The notes beneath the pieces are model-generated. The model had not been told where the DNA came from, did no database searches, and saw only the letters and a list, made by a program, of their open reading frames with translations. From NCBI GenBank assembly GCA_028023455.1, contig JAQFVV010012423.1, positions 4,756,269-4,820,268 of the forward strand: a DNA stretch of 64,000 bases, in the 5' to 3' direction. Both the position numbers and the translations under genes were made by a program. Of this stretch, positions 48,771 through 59,203 are shown one piece after another. This DNA is from Epiperipatus broadwayi. Taxonomy: Eukaryota; Onychophora; Udeonychophora; Euonychophora; Peripatidae. Position 1 is the stretch's first letter; each line of letters opens with the position of its first letter.

Positions 48771-48810
48771 ACCTCAGACTGTTTTCTGCTTTTGGATTTC
48801 TCAGTGAGGT
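48771..48810 (-). ncRNA. Decayed hammerhead C2
   Basis: Stem I ACCUCA/UGAGGU is perfectly paired and GAAA is present. The first core reads CUGAGAA, so conserved G8 is A; activity is unlikely. Outside stem I, CCUA and UAGG can extend the helix past a bulge. Confidence 0.6.
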
Positions 48811-48854
48811 GTTAGGATATTCAAGCATTCTTTTAAATTATATATATATATAAT

Positions 48855-49725
48855 ATTGTGAAAGTAAACTATTCTCCACACATGTACTACAAATGTGACA
48901 CACACATACACATATCTCCCACCAACAATAAACATTTTAAAAGCATAGGTAGTCCACTTATCCCATGAGCTGATTCTTTAAATAAGTCAACTTTATTGCC
49001 TGTGGCTAAATTAGGGTTTCAACCTAGTATGAATTTTATTTTTAAATTGGCAAATTTTTTGCACAAGTTCAGTTCGTATATCATAGGGAAAGAGAGTGTT
49101 TTTCATTTTTAACTACATAAAAAATGGAATCCTAATAGTTGGTATATATGTAATAATTAATAATATATTGATTTTATATAAATGTAATTTTATGGAAGAA
49201 AACTAGTCTCCACATATACATTATAGAATTGACATGTACTCCCCCATCATTAAACATTTTAAAAGCATAGGTAGTCCATGTATGCTTAGAGCTTATTCTT
49301 TAAATAGACAACCTATGCTTTTAAAACATTTATTGATGGGGGGGGGGTGTCAATTGTACAATGCATGCCTGAAGACTAATTTCCTTCCACAATATATATT
49401 ATATAATTACTGTATTTATTAATTATTACATATATTAACAAACTAATAAGATTCAGTATAACAGGTAGTTGAAATGACAAACTTTCTCTTTCTTGTTATA
49501 TGTAATTTGAACTCATGAAACTAATGCAATTTAAAAATCAGGCTCATAAAGATTCAAGCCCTAATTTATGCATGGTTAGTAAAAATTTGTTTATTTAAAG
49601 AATAATCTCTAAGCATAGATAGACCACCCATACTTTTAAAATGTTTATAATTGGGGGAGAGTGCATCAATACTATATCACATGTATAAAGGTAAGTTTTC
49701 TTCCACAATATTACATATATGCAGA
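48855..49725. mobile_element. ~870-bp imperfect palindrome (foldback element)
   Basis: The left half (48855-49290) and right half (49305-49725) are inverted copies over almost their entire length, centred near 49298. Matched words from outside in are AACATTTTAAAAGCATAGGT, TAAATTAGGGTTTCAACC (right arm, inverted: TAAATTAGGGCTTGAATC), the GAAAGAGA segment, ATATATGTAATAATTAATAA, and AACATTTTAAAAGCATAGGT again. Each arm carries the outer motif twice, about 340 bp apart, so the element may be a small foldback (49190-49400) nested in or grown from a larger one. No coding content. A transcript would form a very long hairpin. Confidence 0.88.
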
Positions 49726-50766
49726 CACATGCACATGTGTGTGTGCAATAAAAAATAAATAATATTTTGAATGACTTTAAGAATACTGATAACATATATA
49801 ACTTCTATGCCATGAATTACAATTCATATTTATGTTAGTTATTATTATTATGTGGATATCTAGGTATTAGCTAATGAATAAAATAGCAAAACCTTAAATT
49901 GTTTGTCTGAAGGTTAGATCTTAGCACTGTATTTGTCATATATTTTGGACAATTATTCACCATTCAGTGAATTGCTATATTTTTAAAAAAATACATACTC
50001 TATTTATACACTTCCAAATACTTTTAATTATTAGTAATAACATATGTATTAGTAAAGAATACTATTTTCAATAGTACTTTCATTCTTTTTCTTTATTTTT
50101 TGCTGGCTAGCAACAGCACCAGGATTAAACCAGTGATCTTTGGATTTATGAATGCTGAATTTAAGATAATACTCTAACCAATTAAGTTAATTTGTTAAAA
50201 ATTGTATTCATTAAAATATTTATATATTTATCTATAAGATTTGTTCTGATTTTTCATTAATTTTCTTAAATGTGAGACTAATGAGTATGTTTTCAAATAT
50301 TATGAACTTCATATTATTTTGACTTTTGAGTTATTTGCTATTGTTTTTATTGGAAAACAAAAAAATTGGGAGTAAAAGTATAAAGAAACTATTTACATAA
50401 TAGTGGCAGTTGATTCTTTAAGTCAGCATAGAATGTTTATTCATAATGTTTGGTAACCATTCATTAATCTCATCCTTAAAAAATGAAAAATAGAAAAATC
50501 AGTCAGACTCTTAAAGATTAGCACATAAAGTTTCTAATAACTGTTTCTTTTAATAGAATTGCCATGTTGTTATAATCTGTCAAAATCAATAGCTATGAGT
50601 CTTAAGTTGATTCCATTTTAGGGCTAAACTGTCATTCGACCTATACCAAAAACATCTAAAGAAGAGAAATAGTATGCTATATTAATGTGAAAAAATACTT
50701 ACATAGAGTTTAAATATTTGAAAACTAGGCACTCTTCACAAACCTGGGAGCTTAATTGTAAGTATA
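49726..50766. other. AT-rich intergenic DNA
   Basis: Nothing recognised. GCACCAGGATTAAACCAGTGA near 50113-50135 is loosely B-box-like on one strand, but no A box was found. Confidence 0.4.
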
Positions 50767-51075
50767 GGGGATTTGAACTCAGATTTTTCAACCACCCTTC
50801 AACTATGCATACCATCTCATACAACTGATACACATGGCCACATACATGTAGAAAAGATAAATAATCACCAATACATGTATTTCATGCTAAACCAGCACTC
50901 ATCAGTTGGTCCAGATTATCATCTCCCACACACATATATATATAATCAGTGCTCAGTTTATATTAAGATAGCAAATCTTCATACTTTAATGGATATGCTT
51001 CAATCCACTCCAACCGCCAACTCTTCAGCCATCCATAGCATTGAAAATCTGATGATGAAAACCCAAATCCCTGTA
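50767..51075 (+). repeat. Dispersed repeat R2, copy 4 (best reference copy)
   Basis: Intact-looking copy from GGGGATTTGAACTCAGATTT to GAAAATCTGATGATGAAAAC, about 310 bp. It includes CAGCACTCATCAGTTGGTCC and TCAGTGCTCAGTTTATATTA. The open frame across it is not conserved in other copies and is not a gene. Confidence 0.82.
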
Positions 51076-51944
51076 AAATTTAATAATATTTACTGTACCA
51101 CGTATAGGCTTTCACATCATATTTATGGTCAGACTGCTGAGAACATTATATTTTTAATTATCTGAACGCTATTATATTATAGTACTAATGTTTGTGATAT
51201 TACTAATAGTTAAATATACATAGAAAAGTATAAATGAAGATTGAAGTTTGTAAAAAATAAATGTAACAATTTTTAGATGTTGAAAACAGTTCAACATATA
51301 ACTGCAAAGCCATTCAATCCTCTTCATTTAGCATTTGTCAAGCTTAATTAGTCATACCTTTTTTTTCACTATTTATTTATTTTCTAGAAGGCTATTAGAA
51401 AATCCTTTGACCTGCAGCAAGTTATTTAAAGATTGTTTCATAATCGTTTGTTTCGAATAAAATTTTAATTAATAAACAAAATGTGTATGACCAATGGTAA
51501 CACTAAATTTACTATTATTTTATTATCTGTATTTTATAATCAAATTTTATTGTTTATAACTGTTAAAAATATTTACAATGATGTTTGATTTGGCTTAAAT
51601 TGAAATTAATTGTCATAAATATTAACATAAAACCAAACCAAAACACTTTTATGAGCAGAATTTATTTATTTTTAACCAGAGGTTATATTTATGTACTACG
51701 CACATTTGGTTAGTTTATATAATTTTAATTATTTATTTAAAAATATTACATATTTTAATTGTAAGGCTTTTGGAATAAAAGAACATAAAATCAAAAAAAA
51801 AAAAAACATTCACATTATAATTTAATTTAAAAACAAAACTACTAAAGTTATTTTTTTAAATAATTTATTTATATTTCTCATATTAGATTTTTATATAATT
51901 CCATTTTAATTTATAATATTAAACAATTCAAAACAAAGCAACAC
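51076..51944. other. AT-rich intergenic DNA
   Basis: Nothing recognised. Confidence 0.4.
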
Positions 51945-52265
51945 TCTCCATACAGTAGTGCCATCTTGTGCCAACAAGAGCAATCAATGGATGCCAGAAG
52001 GCTTGTGCATAAAATTCTTATCTAGTGCCTACTCATCCAATATCCCCAGACTAGTTTCTGGCTTGTGGCCTTCGTCAGTGAGGAGCCTTGGATCTGAGAG
52101 CACTGCACCTAGATCTTAGGATCTAATGCAACCATCTAGCAGCCACCTTTTAACTCTACTTAACTACAAAACTATGAGAATGAAATTGAAAACACAATAA
52201 TATTTTCAATCCAAGCTCAATAGCTTATATAGTCATATGGGTCTGAACTCAATTCAGCACCCATA
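51945..52265 (-). repeat. Solitary monomer D of the hammerhead repeat family
   Basis: A single ~320-bp copy containing the ribozyme region, CTTGTGGCCTTCGTCAGTGA and ATAGTCATATGGGTCTGAAC, equivalent to the AGCTATATGGGTCTGAT segment of arrays A and B. It is flanked on both sides by short TTTGTTTTGAATTG-like AT-rich words. More distant from A and B than those are from each other. Confidence 0.78.
52043..52084 (-). ncRNA. Hammerhead ribozyme D
   Basis: Minus strand: stem I UCCUCA/UGGGGA (one G-U), core CUGACGA, stem II GGC/GCC with loop CACAA and an A-A mismatch at its base, core GAAA, palindromic stem III ACUAGU, and cleavage triplet GUC. All conserved core bases are present. The stem sequences differ from arrays A and B while pairing is kept, which is strong evidence for a selected fold. 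Confidence 0.82.
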
Positions 52266-54095
52266 CATTTTGCTTTGTTTTGAATTGTTTGCTTTGTTTT
52301 GAATTGTTTAATAACAATTATGTGCTAGTATGAGATAGTGATCATGTGAAATTTATAATATTCATATATATATACTCAACACATGCTACGTGTGTATTCA
52401 GATATATGTGAAAACACATGTATATTTGCTTTTTTTTTTTAATTTAAAAATATAGATATAAATGTGCCGTCAAAAGTAAATTGATATGATGACTTAGTAT
52501 TTTATAGTTCAACATTCAATCGCTGCGTCAAATGACAAACATACTGTTTTGTTAACTTGTTTTAACTCGCAAAAATGACTTTAGCTAAAAGCCTTAGCTA
52601 AATAAGAAACTTGACAAGAAACCATATTTTCTGTTTCTGCTAAACCTTAGCCTGCTAGACAATTTATTATTAGCAACTAAATTGGATTTATATAAAAGCA
52701 GCCTCCACAACTTTAAAAAATGGTTTTATCTCTAAAATATAATTCGATTTGTCGGAACAATACAATATTAGTGAGTACACACGAAAGTTAAGTAATTATA
52801 TTCCTTCTTGATTTCTTTCTTCCTCTTCTTCTTTAATTCATTAACGTCCCAATAACTAATTATCAATATGATATATGTATATTATTACAAAATGACTGAA
52901 TTTTTACATAAACAATTATAAATTTAATATGCTAAACATAAGTATTAAACAAGAAATAATAAATAATCGTAAAATTGTTCGTGATGTCATATGATGCAAA
53001 TACCTTGCAGATTTATCACAGCAGATTCATTTCAATAATAAATCTGGATTGTTTTTTTAATACAGTTGATAATAAATCCAGGAAACTTTAGCTTTTGAGT
53101 TTTCCATTTTACTATTGGAGTAATCCGTTACAGGGTTTTTAAAAAAAAACAAGCATAAATCTAACAGCAATGAATGTCTTTAAATAAATTATTAGGCAGA
53201 AAAGTTTTTATTAGAGTATGCTTATAAATGCGAATGGTGGAAAAAACCGACTTAAATATATATTAAAATAAAATTTCCATTAAAAAACTTATACATATAT
53301 ATATACGAGTGTGTGTGTTAACGAGTGTGTAAATGTCAGCTTTAAAAGAAAAAAAACATATAGCAAATATGCTATTAGAAAATCACATCTTAATAGAAAT
53401 TTTCTTGAACTCAACATTCCACATATGGTCATTCAATAAATTGTTTTCTTCTTTTATCTACAATAAAAAATGTGGAGATTAGCCATCATGGGTCAATATA
53501 TTTTCCCCATAATGAAAAAAGAGAAAACTGATCTTCACTGATCTCTGACTTCTTGTCTCTTCCAATGATTGAAAGTAATTAATCAAAAATATTTTACTAT
53601 TGGGATTTTAAAGACGGGAGTATTAAGAAATAAGTTCATTTAATAAAATTCCTGTTATATATATATATTCGTTTGAGAAGATACGATAACTGTTTATATA
53701 TTTTCCAATCATAATAATGAGTATAAAGCTATTAAACATCTATAAAAGCTGGTAGAAATTATAATACCTCTACCAGTACTAAGAATTGCATGCATAAATA
53801 TTAGTTTTTATTAAGGAAAATTGTACACCCACACTTATATATATTAAATATATATTTTTCAGGATATCTATATATATTAAACAATTATATATTTATTTGC
53901 ATATATCTAAAGAAAATTTCTTATAAAACATACAAATAATGATAAACTTCAAATATATAAATGTATACTTATATTAATATGTATGATATCTACATTTAGC
54001 AAATTTATTACCCAATATGTCATATGAACATTGTGTGACAAAACAAAACTCACAAACCCAGTTTATATATTTGGTTTTTTAATACTATATATTTA
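52266..54095. other. AT-rich intergenic DNA
   Basis: No gene recognised. Short (TA)n and (GTGT)n patches occur near 53297-53335 and 53655. Confidence 0.4.
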
Positions 54096-54096
54096 A

Positions 54097-54194
54097 TTTT
54101 TATGTGTCATAGAATCGGCCGGGAAGCGAACCCGCTAATCCGGGACAACTGCTTGTAAGGTAGCTGTGCTGACCACTCGACCACCAACGCTTGA
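54097..54194 (-). mobile_element. tRNA-Val-like SINE, best preserved head
   Basis: On the minus strand AAGCGTTGGTGGTCGAGTGG starts the tRNA-like region. The anticodon stem-loop GCTACCTTACAAGCAG places TAC in the anticodon position. A B-box-like GGGTTCGCTTCCCGG (canonical A replaced by C) and a GCCGATTCTATGACACAT tail follow. The target duplication is not evident. The head resembles tRNA-Val(UAC), but the aminoacyl stem does not close as in a functional tRNA. Confidence 0.85.
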
Positions 54195-54254
54195 CTATAA
54201 AGCTGATTTTTCTTGGTTTATAAATGTAAATCACAAGAAAACAGCCTATACTTA

Positions 54255-54372
54255 TCAACATCACGAATTTTCACTTTGCTGTCAGGGCAACCTTTTATTT
54301 AGAAGGGATTTCGTTTTTCTTATAAATAAATGATTGCCCTGACAACCGAATGAAATTTCTTTGTGATGTTCA
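54255..54372. repeat. ~115-bp hairpin-forming inverted repeat
   Basis: ACATCACGAATTTTCACTTT then GCTGTCAGGGCAA (54259-54293) is matched inverted by TTGCCCTGACAACCGAATGA then AATTTCTTTGTGATG (54333-54369), with a ~40-bp loop. Arms are about 35 bp with a few mismatches. Probably a small MITE-like foldback. Confidence 0.75.
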
Positions 54373-54484
54373 GCATGAGTTGCTTCCATAACATATAAAC
54401 ACAGATTAAACTATAACTACACTAAATCATGACTGAGAAATTCTATTTGAATATGTGTAAGAATAAACTTAAAGATCTACTTTT

Positions 54485-54577
54485 TTTTTCATATATCAAA
54501 TGCGTTGACCGGGAAGCGTCCCCGGGCCAACTGCTTGAAAGGCTGCTATGCTAACCATTAGGCCACCAACGCTTCTT
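54485..54577 (-). mobile_element. tRNA-Val-like SINE, diverged copy
   Basis: Minus-strand AAGCGTTGGTGGCCTAATGG head, anticodon region changed to TTTCAAG, B-box region shortened (CCCGGGGACGCTTCCCGG), then an A-rich tail (plus-strand poly-T). Older or rearranged relative to neighbours. Confidence 0.75.
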
Positions 54578-54605
54578 AATGTTACTAGATTACAGAAAGA
54601 GTTTT

Positions 54606-54711
54606 TTTTTCTCATGTGTCATAACATCAGCCGGGAAGCGAACCCGCTAACCACTGCTTGTAAAGCAGCTGTCTCTGACCTCTTGTCCACCAATGCTTGA
54701 CTACAGAAAGA
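54606..54711 (-). mobile_element. tRNA-Val-like SINE with 15-bp target duplication
   Basis: Minus-strand copy flanked by TACAGAAAGAGTTTT at 54591-54605 and 54712-54726. It inserted about 15 bp from the previous SINE. It lacks the GGGTTA segment (CGCTAACCACTG on plus), a small internal deletion. Confidence 0.88.
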
Positions 54712-54726
54712 GTTTTGATAATGATA

Positions 54727-55136
54727 AATTAAAAAAACACTACTTGATCATCAGCAGATTAGTTTATCATGAATTCTGATCTTAAGTGTTTTAAAAATAT
54801 TGCAATATTATTATAAACATATATATATATAACATTATTACAATTTAATCTACAAATGTCAAATTCGCGCATTCATTCTTATGGCAACCTTATTTTTAGA
54901 TACATATTTTAATGTTTCTCATTAATTATTTATTAGGTTGGAGATTATCCTATCATTTTTAATAAATACTGAGGAAATATAATGAATACGTGGAAAAGTT
55001 AGCTACCTGTGACAAATGAAAAATGCTACATCATTGAAAATCCATTTTGTGGATGTTACAAAATAAAAATTGTATATATTAAATGAATACAAGTCAATAT
55101 AAGAATATTTTTTTTAAAAAGCAACTTTATCTATAT
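54727..55136. other. AT-rich intergenic DNA
   Basis: Nothing recognised. Confidence 0.4.
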
Positions 55137-55330
55137 GATATTGCCACCTAGTGCAAGTCATAGTAATCAATGGGAGCTAGAAAATTAGTGCATTAAGTCT
55201 CTATCTATTATACACTCATCCAATATTCTCAGATTATTTTCTATCTTGTGGCTTTTTTCAGTGAGAAGCCTTCGATCTGAGAGCACTGCAACTAGATCTT
55301 TGTGCCTAATGAACTAGATGGGAATTTGAT
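55137..55330 (-). repeat. Partial monomer E of the hammerhead repeat family
   Basis: Closest to monomer D: both share ACTCATCCAATAT, CTTGTGGC, AGTGAGNAGCCTT and GAGAGCACTGCANCTAGATC. The 3' half of the monomer is missing or unrecognisable. Confidence 0.75.
55226..55267 (-). ncRNA. Decayed hammerhead E
   Basis: Stem I UUCUCA/UGAGAA is perfect and GAAA is kept. The first core reads CUGAAAA (G8 changed to A) and stem II is weakened. Probably inactive; useful mainly as evidence for stem I covariation. Confidence 0.58.
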
Positions 55331-56151
55331 GCACTAACCTTCTAAAATCCATTGTTTACTATAGCTTGCATTAAGTGGTAATGTTGTAAGAAAAAAATTA
55401 TTACAGTGTTAATGGATTATGCAATTATAAAAAAATGGTGATTGTGAGATGTTATAATGATATAATATTTTAATAACACTATCCTTATTTAGAAACATAA
55501 AGTCTGAATCAAACAACATACATGATTCCTTTTATCTATGTGGTTTGATTCTGAGATAATATTCTTGAAATATTTTAGCATTAGCTAATATTAATATACT
55601 ATACTTGAGTTTAACTAGTTATACATTCATATATATATAAGCAGCATCTTATATTTAGGTAACGATAAAACTTACGTGAACAGTTTGCTTTTTAATATAT
55701 TTGATTATATATTGGTATAATATAATTATTTGATGCGATTAAAGTCATTAATCATTTCCTAAAATTGATAGAAAAGGAGGATTTAATATAGCCCAGGAAA
55801 TTCACTCTTCAAAGATAATCTAAGCAAAGCAAAGGAAGGTTAAGACTATTTAAATAAAGTGATGCAACATATGCTTTAAAAAGCAAATTATTGAAGACAC
55901 TAACATGTATATGTTATATTGTTTATATGGATATGTGTATGTTTGTGTTTAATATTGGAGATTTATTTATACATGTAATAAAAATATATGTGCGTGTGGT
56001 AAGAATTCCTTGAAATATTATATAATATAATTTCAAGTTTAATTGCAATAATAATAATATACAAATATTGTTCAAAAGAAATTATAAAACATATAACAAA
56101 AATTAGGTTAGTTCCTGAAAGCAAGGGGATACTTTGTTATAATTGACATTG
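55331..56151. other. AT-rich intergenic DNA
   Basis: Nothing recognised. Confidence 0.4.
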
Positions 56152-56404
56152 TTTTAAAACAGGTGTGTCAAACTCATTCAAACAACGGCAATTTAGGGTG
56201 GCTAGTAAGATTCTCTCGACCACATCACACTTACAAAGTTTCTTAAAATTTTATTTTGAAATGAGAATGCAGTAATATAGGTGGGGTAATTAAAGCGTAT
56301 TATGTAGTTTAGTGAAATCAGTTCAATAATATACAATTGCTATTGTATTGATTTTATTTAAACATTTATTTTATTTGATTACATATTTATAAAACTACAA
56401 TTTA

Positions 56405-58625
56405 TTGTTTTTTACCAGAAACTTGCCAGCGCTTTCCTCCTATTAGTTTTCCAATATCTGAATTCAAAGACTAAGAACAAACAATTTTCATTATGGCAGA
56501 TAGATATTTATCAGTTAATCTTGATCTGTAAGCTGTTTTATTTAATTTCATGCATAAAAATAATTTCTCACATAGTATGTATTTCCAAAAAAGCATTCAA
56601 TTGTGCAGCATTTTTTTTAATTTCTGGGTATCTTTCACATAAATAGGAACATATTTTGGGAGTTCCTACTTCTCGATATTTGTTTTTTAAAATCAAATCA
56701 TTCTGAAAATCAATTAATTCCAGTTGTATCGAAGTCAGAGATTTTTCAGCTTCAAAAGCAAAAGGTCCATTGTAAAAAGAGAAAAAAATTATTCTAATGC
56801 CTTGAAATCATCAAAATGTTTATCGAATTCGTTTTTTTTTACTTTTTCAATTTTTGCAGAGTATTGTGAAAACGAGCAACTTTGATTTTTGTGCTTTTGA
56901 CTGCTCTCACATAAAAAAAATACATCAAAACGTTTTTTTTTTTTTTTTAAGTGTCATAGCATCGGCCAGGACGCGAACCCGCAACCCGGGCAACTGCCTG
57001 CTAGTGCAAGGCAGTCGCTCTGACCTCTCGACCACCAATGCAAGACTACATCAAATTCAGTTTTTGTACAAAGCTTGCAACTGGATCGTACATGTTCATT
57101 ATCAATTGATCTTTGCCTTGTAATGTAATATTAAGATTATTCAGATGGCCTGTAATATCTGTTAAAAATGCTAGGTCTTGTGCTCACAATGGATCTTTAA
57201 TAACTCATATATTGTCATTGTTTTCATTTTTCATTTCAAAAAATAATATTATTTTCTCCAAGAGCAGATAGAAGCTCTTTAGGATGTTGACAACCAATGA
57301 ACTTCTGTGTAATAAGGAATATCTTTGAATTAGGATTCTAAATCTTTAAGAAACAAAGTACATTGGCAATGGTTAATTAAGTGCTCTTGATCAAATAAAG
57401 TTGACTATCTTTGTAACTTTTAATTACTTGGTCCACTTTTAATAATTTTAAACAGAGAACTTGTTGGTGAATGAGGCAGTGAAAAGTTTTGATTTTCAGT
57501 TTATATGGGTACTCATCTTGTAATTTTTTTGTCAGTTGTGACACAAAACCTTTAGTTTCACCTGTCATTGATTTATCACCATCAGTTGTCACAGAAACAA
57601 GCTTGTCAAGAGGCAAGTTAAATTTTTCTAAAATGCTCCATACAGCATCAAAAATATCTTCACCAGCTGTTGTTCTATGAAGAGAAATGAATTCCAACAA
57701 TTCTTCAGTGATCATCATGTAATTATGTTATTATCGCAATCATGAAGAAAAACAGTAACTTGTGCAATATATCTTATATCCATGCTTTCATCAATCACTA
57801 TTGAAAAGAACTGGATTTTGGTAGATATTTCCTGTAGTTGAGAAGTGATGTCATCTTCCATTTCAGTAATTCTATCTGCCACTATATTTTTTGATAATGT
57901 ATATACCTTTTCTGGACAGATAAATTTGGCAGTTTTTATTATACATTCCTTGATTAAAGAACCATTGGTGAATGATTTTGAATGTTTTTCTAATAAATAG
58001 CTTATTTTGTAACTAGCTCTTGTTACTGATTCATTACTTTTCATGAATTTTGTAAGCACTCCTTCCTGGCTACTTAATGAATTCTTCATTATTTTTAATT
58101 TTTCTTTTCTTATTTTTGCTTCAAAACATGAAAATTGTTTTTCGTGATTAGTGCTTTAATGTCGCTTAATGTTGTATTCTTTTTTTTTATTCTTTTTTAA
58201 AATTAGAATTTATTAGTCAAGTAGAAATAAAAGTTGAATGCAATATGTTTCTTTGGTCATTGAGCATTGCTATCTATGATTTATCTTGTGCTTAATACTC
58301 ATACAATACCTGGTTAAGCTTGAAGCTACAGGGGATTGTTCATACTTGAGAGTTCTTCGATTTTCTGGGGATGGAATATTTAGAATTCTATAATTGTCCT
58401 CCAGTATTGATATTTAGATTATCATCATTGATTTCATTGGATTGAAATTGTATTACTGCAATGCCTGTCATGGTTGATAGGCTTTGTTTCTTTGCAAATT
58501 AAGCATGTAATCTTATTGTTCACTTCCACACAAAAATAGTTCAATTCCCACCTTTCTTGAAATTTTCTTCCCTCGTCATCAATCTTTCATTTTTTTATTT
58601 AGCGATGATAGTGGCACTTTCTGTA
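56405..58625 (-). pseudogene. hAT transposase pseudogene (GTF2IRD2/ZBED-like)
   Basis: Transposase of the element, with pieces in order on the minus strand. The N-terminus KIDDEGRKFQERWELNYF has a CLIC zinc-finger pair (about 58470-58600). A KHYSTNHEK-like BED-type end is near 58120-58160. The catalytic-domain start has FSIVIDESMD (about 57790-57815), which carries an acidic residue of the hAT catalytic set, followed by VTTDGDKSMTG (about 57560-57590) and FHCLIHQQVLCLKLLK near 57440-57490. A LAFLTDITGHLNNLNITLQG segment lies near 57100-57170. The C-terminal dimerisation region includes YRSRLTDKYLSAIMKIVCS (about 56470-56540) and a KRWQVSGK end near 56410. Stops, frameshifts, a SINE insertion (56930-57046) and an unrecognised ~270-bp stretch (about 58180-58455) show it is dead. 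Confidence 0.87.
56930..57046 (-). mobile_element. tRNA-Val-like SINE nested in the hAT transposase
   Basis: Minus-strand head GTCTTGCATTGGTGGTCGAG, B-box GCGGGTTCGCGTCCTGGCC, tail GATGCTATGACACTT and an A-rich end (plus-strand poly-T, 56934-56949). TACATCAAA flanks it at 56921-56929 and 57047-57055. A TAGCAGGCAG insertion extends the anticodon/variable region. It inserted after the hAT element, fixing the order of events. Confidence 0.88.
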
Positions 58626-59203
58626 ATAAAAATAGGGCTTTAGATTTAAATTTTAAAAATTAAAAAAAATGCAACTACTTATTATGTACATTTTTTGAAT
58701 GAGTTATAAAAGAAAACAACCCACAAATTTTTAACACACTGTTAGGATATGAAAACTAGTCTAAGAAAAACCCAACATCTGCAAATATGTTTTCTATGTT
58801 GGTGGTAGTGTGAATAGCTGATGAAAGTTTTTCTGGAATGTATTTATGTTCTTGGAAGCACAGCAGCACATTATTAATGTTGCCAACTTTGGTGTTCATC
58901 ATATCCCAAATGCTTCATTATCCATAAAAGCATGTCATCAAAAATATTTAGCAATGTGTATAATCAAAAATTATAAATTATCTATGTGTGTAGCTAACAA
59001 TTATTGTGTGTGTATATATATATTAGTTCATGTAGTTAAATATAAAAGCTTGTTTTTTTTAAAAAAATTTAAAATTAATTTATTGTTTGTAACATATTAT
59101 GTTTTCATTTTATTGTATACCATCATAGCCTCAGGCCATAAAAAATCACATCGAGAGCCGCATGTGGCCCGCAGGCTGCCAGTTTGATATGTCAGTTTTA
59201 AAA

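Larger units (their letters stand above)
48296..48836 (-). repeat. Array C: 1.5 diverged monomers of the hammerhead repeat family
   Basis: A CATGACTTAAC...CTTTTCAGAATAT block repeats at a ~372-bp offset (48381 and 48753). It shares with arrays A and B the TTTTTAGACAT segment, AGCTATATGGGACTGA and the ribozyme region, but is more diverged and shorter. It lies between two TA tracts (48239-48280 and 48838-48851). Confidence 0.8.
56160..59195 (-). mobile_element. Complete hAT DNA transposon, inactive, with 8-bp target duplication
   Basis: About 3.04 kb. TTTTAAAA at 56152-56159 and again at 59196-59203 is a perfect 8-bp target duplication, the length made by hAT transposases. The left end CAGGTGTGTCAAACT and the right end (minus strand CTGACATATCAAACT) are imperfect terminal inverted repeats. 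Subterminal GGCCCGCAGGCTGCCAGTTT at the right is the kind of GC-rich sequence seen next to the ends of many animal hAT elements. It encodes the broken transposase below and contains a nested SINE. Confidence 0.9.

Noticed and set aside
44385-51165. Open frames at 44385-44612 (minus) and 50773-51165 (plus) with similar HIHVEK(T/I)NNHQY peptides
   Set aside because: The similarity arises because both lie in copies of the R2 repeat; other copies break the frame, so there is no evidence of a conserved protein.
54097-57046. Functional tRNA-Val genes
   Set aside because: Heads resemble tRNA-Val(UAC), but acceptor stems do not close, the B box deviates (GGTTCGCTTCC), copies differ by indels, and they end in A-rich tails with target duplications, so they are SINEs.
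57489-59187. Plus-strand open frames inside the hAT element
   Set aside because: They are antisense to, or downstream of, the recognisable minus-strand transposase and carry no motifs.
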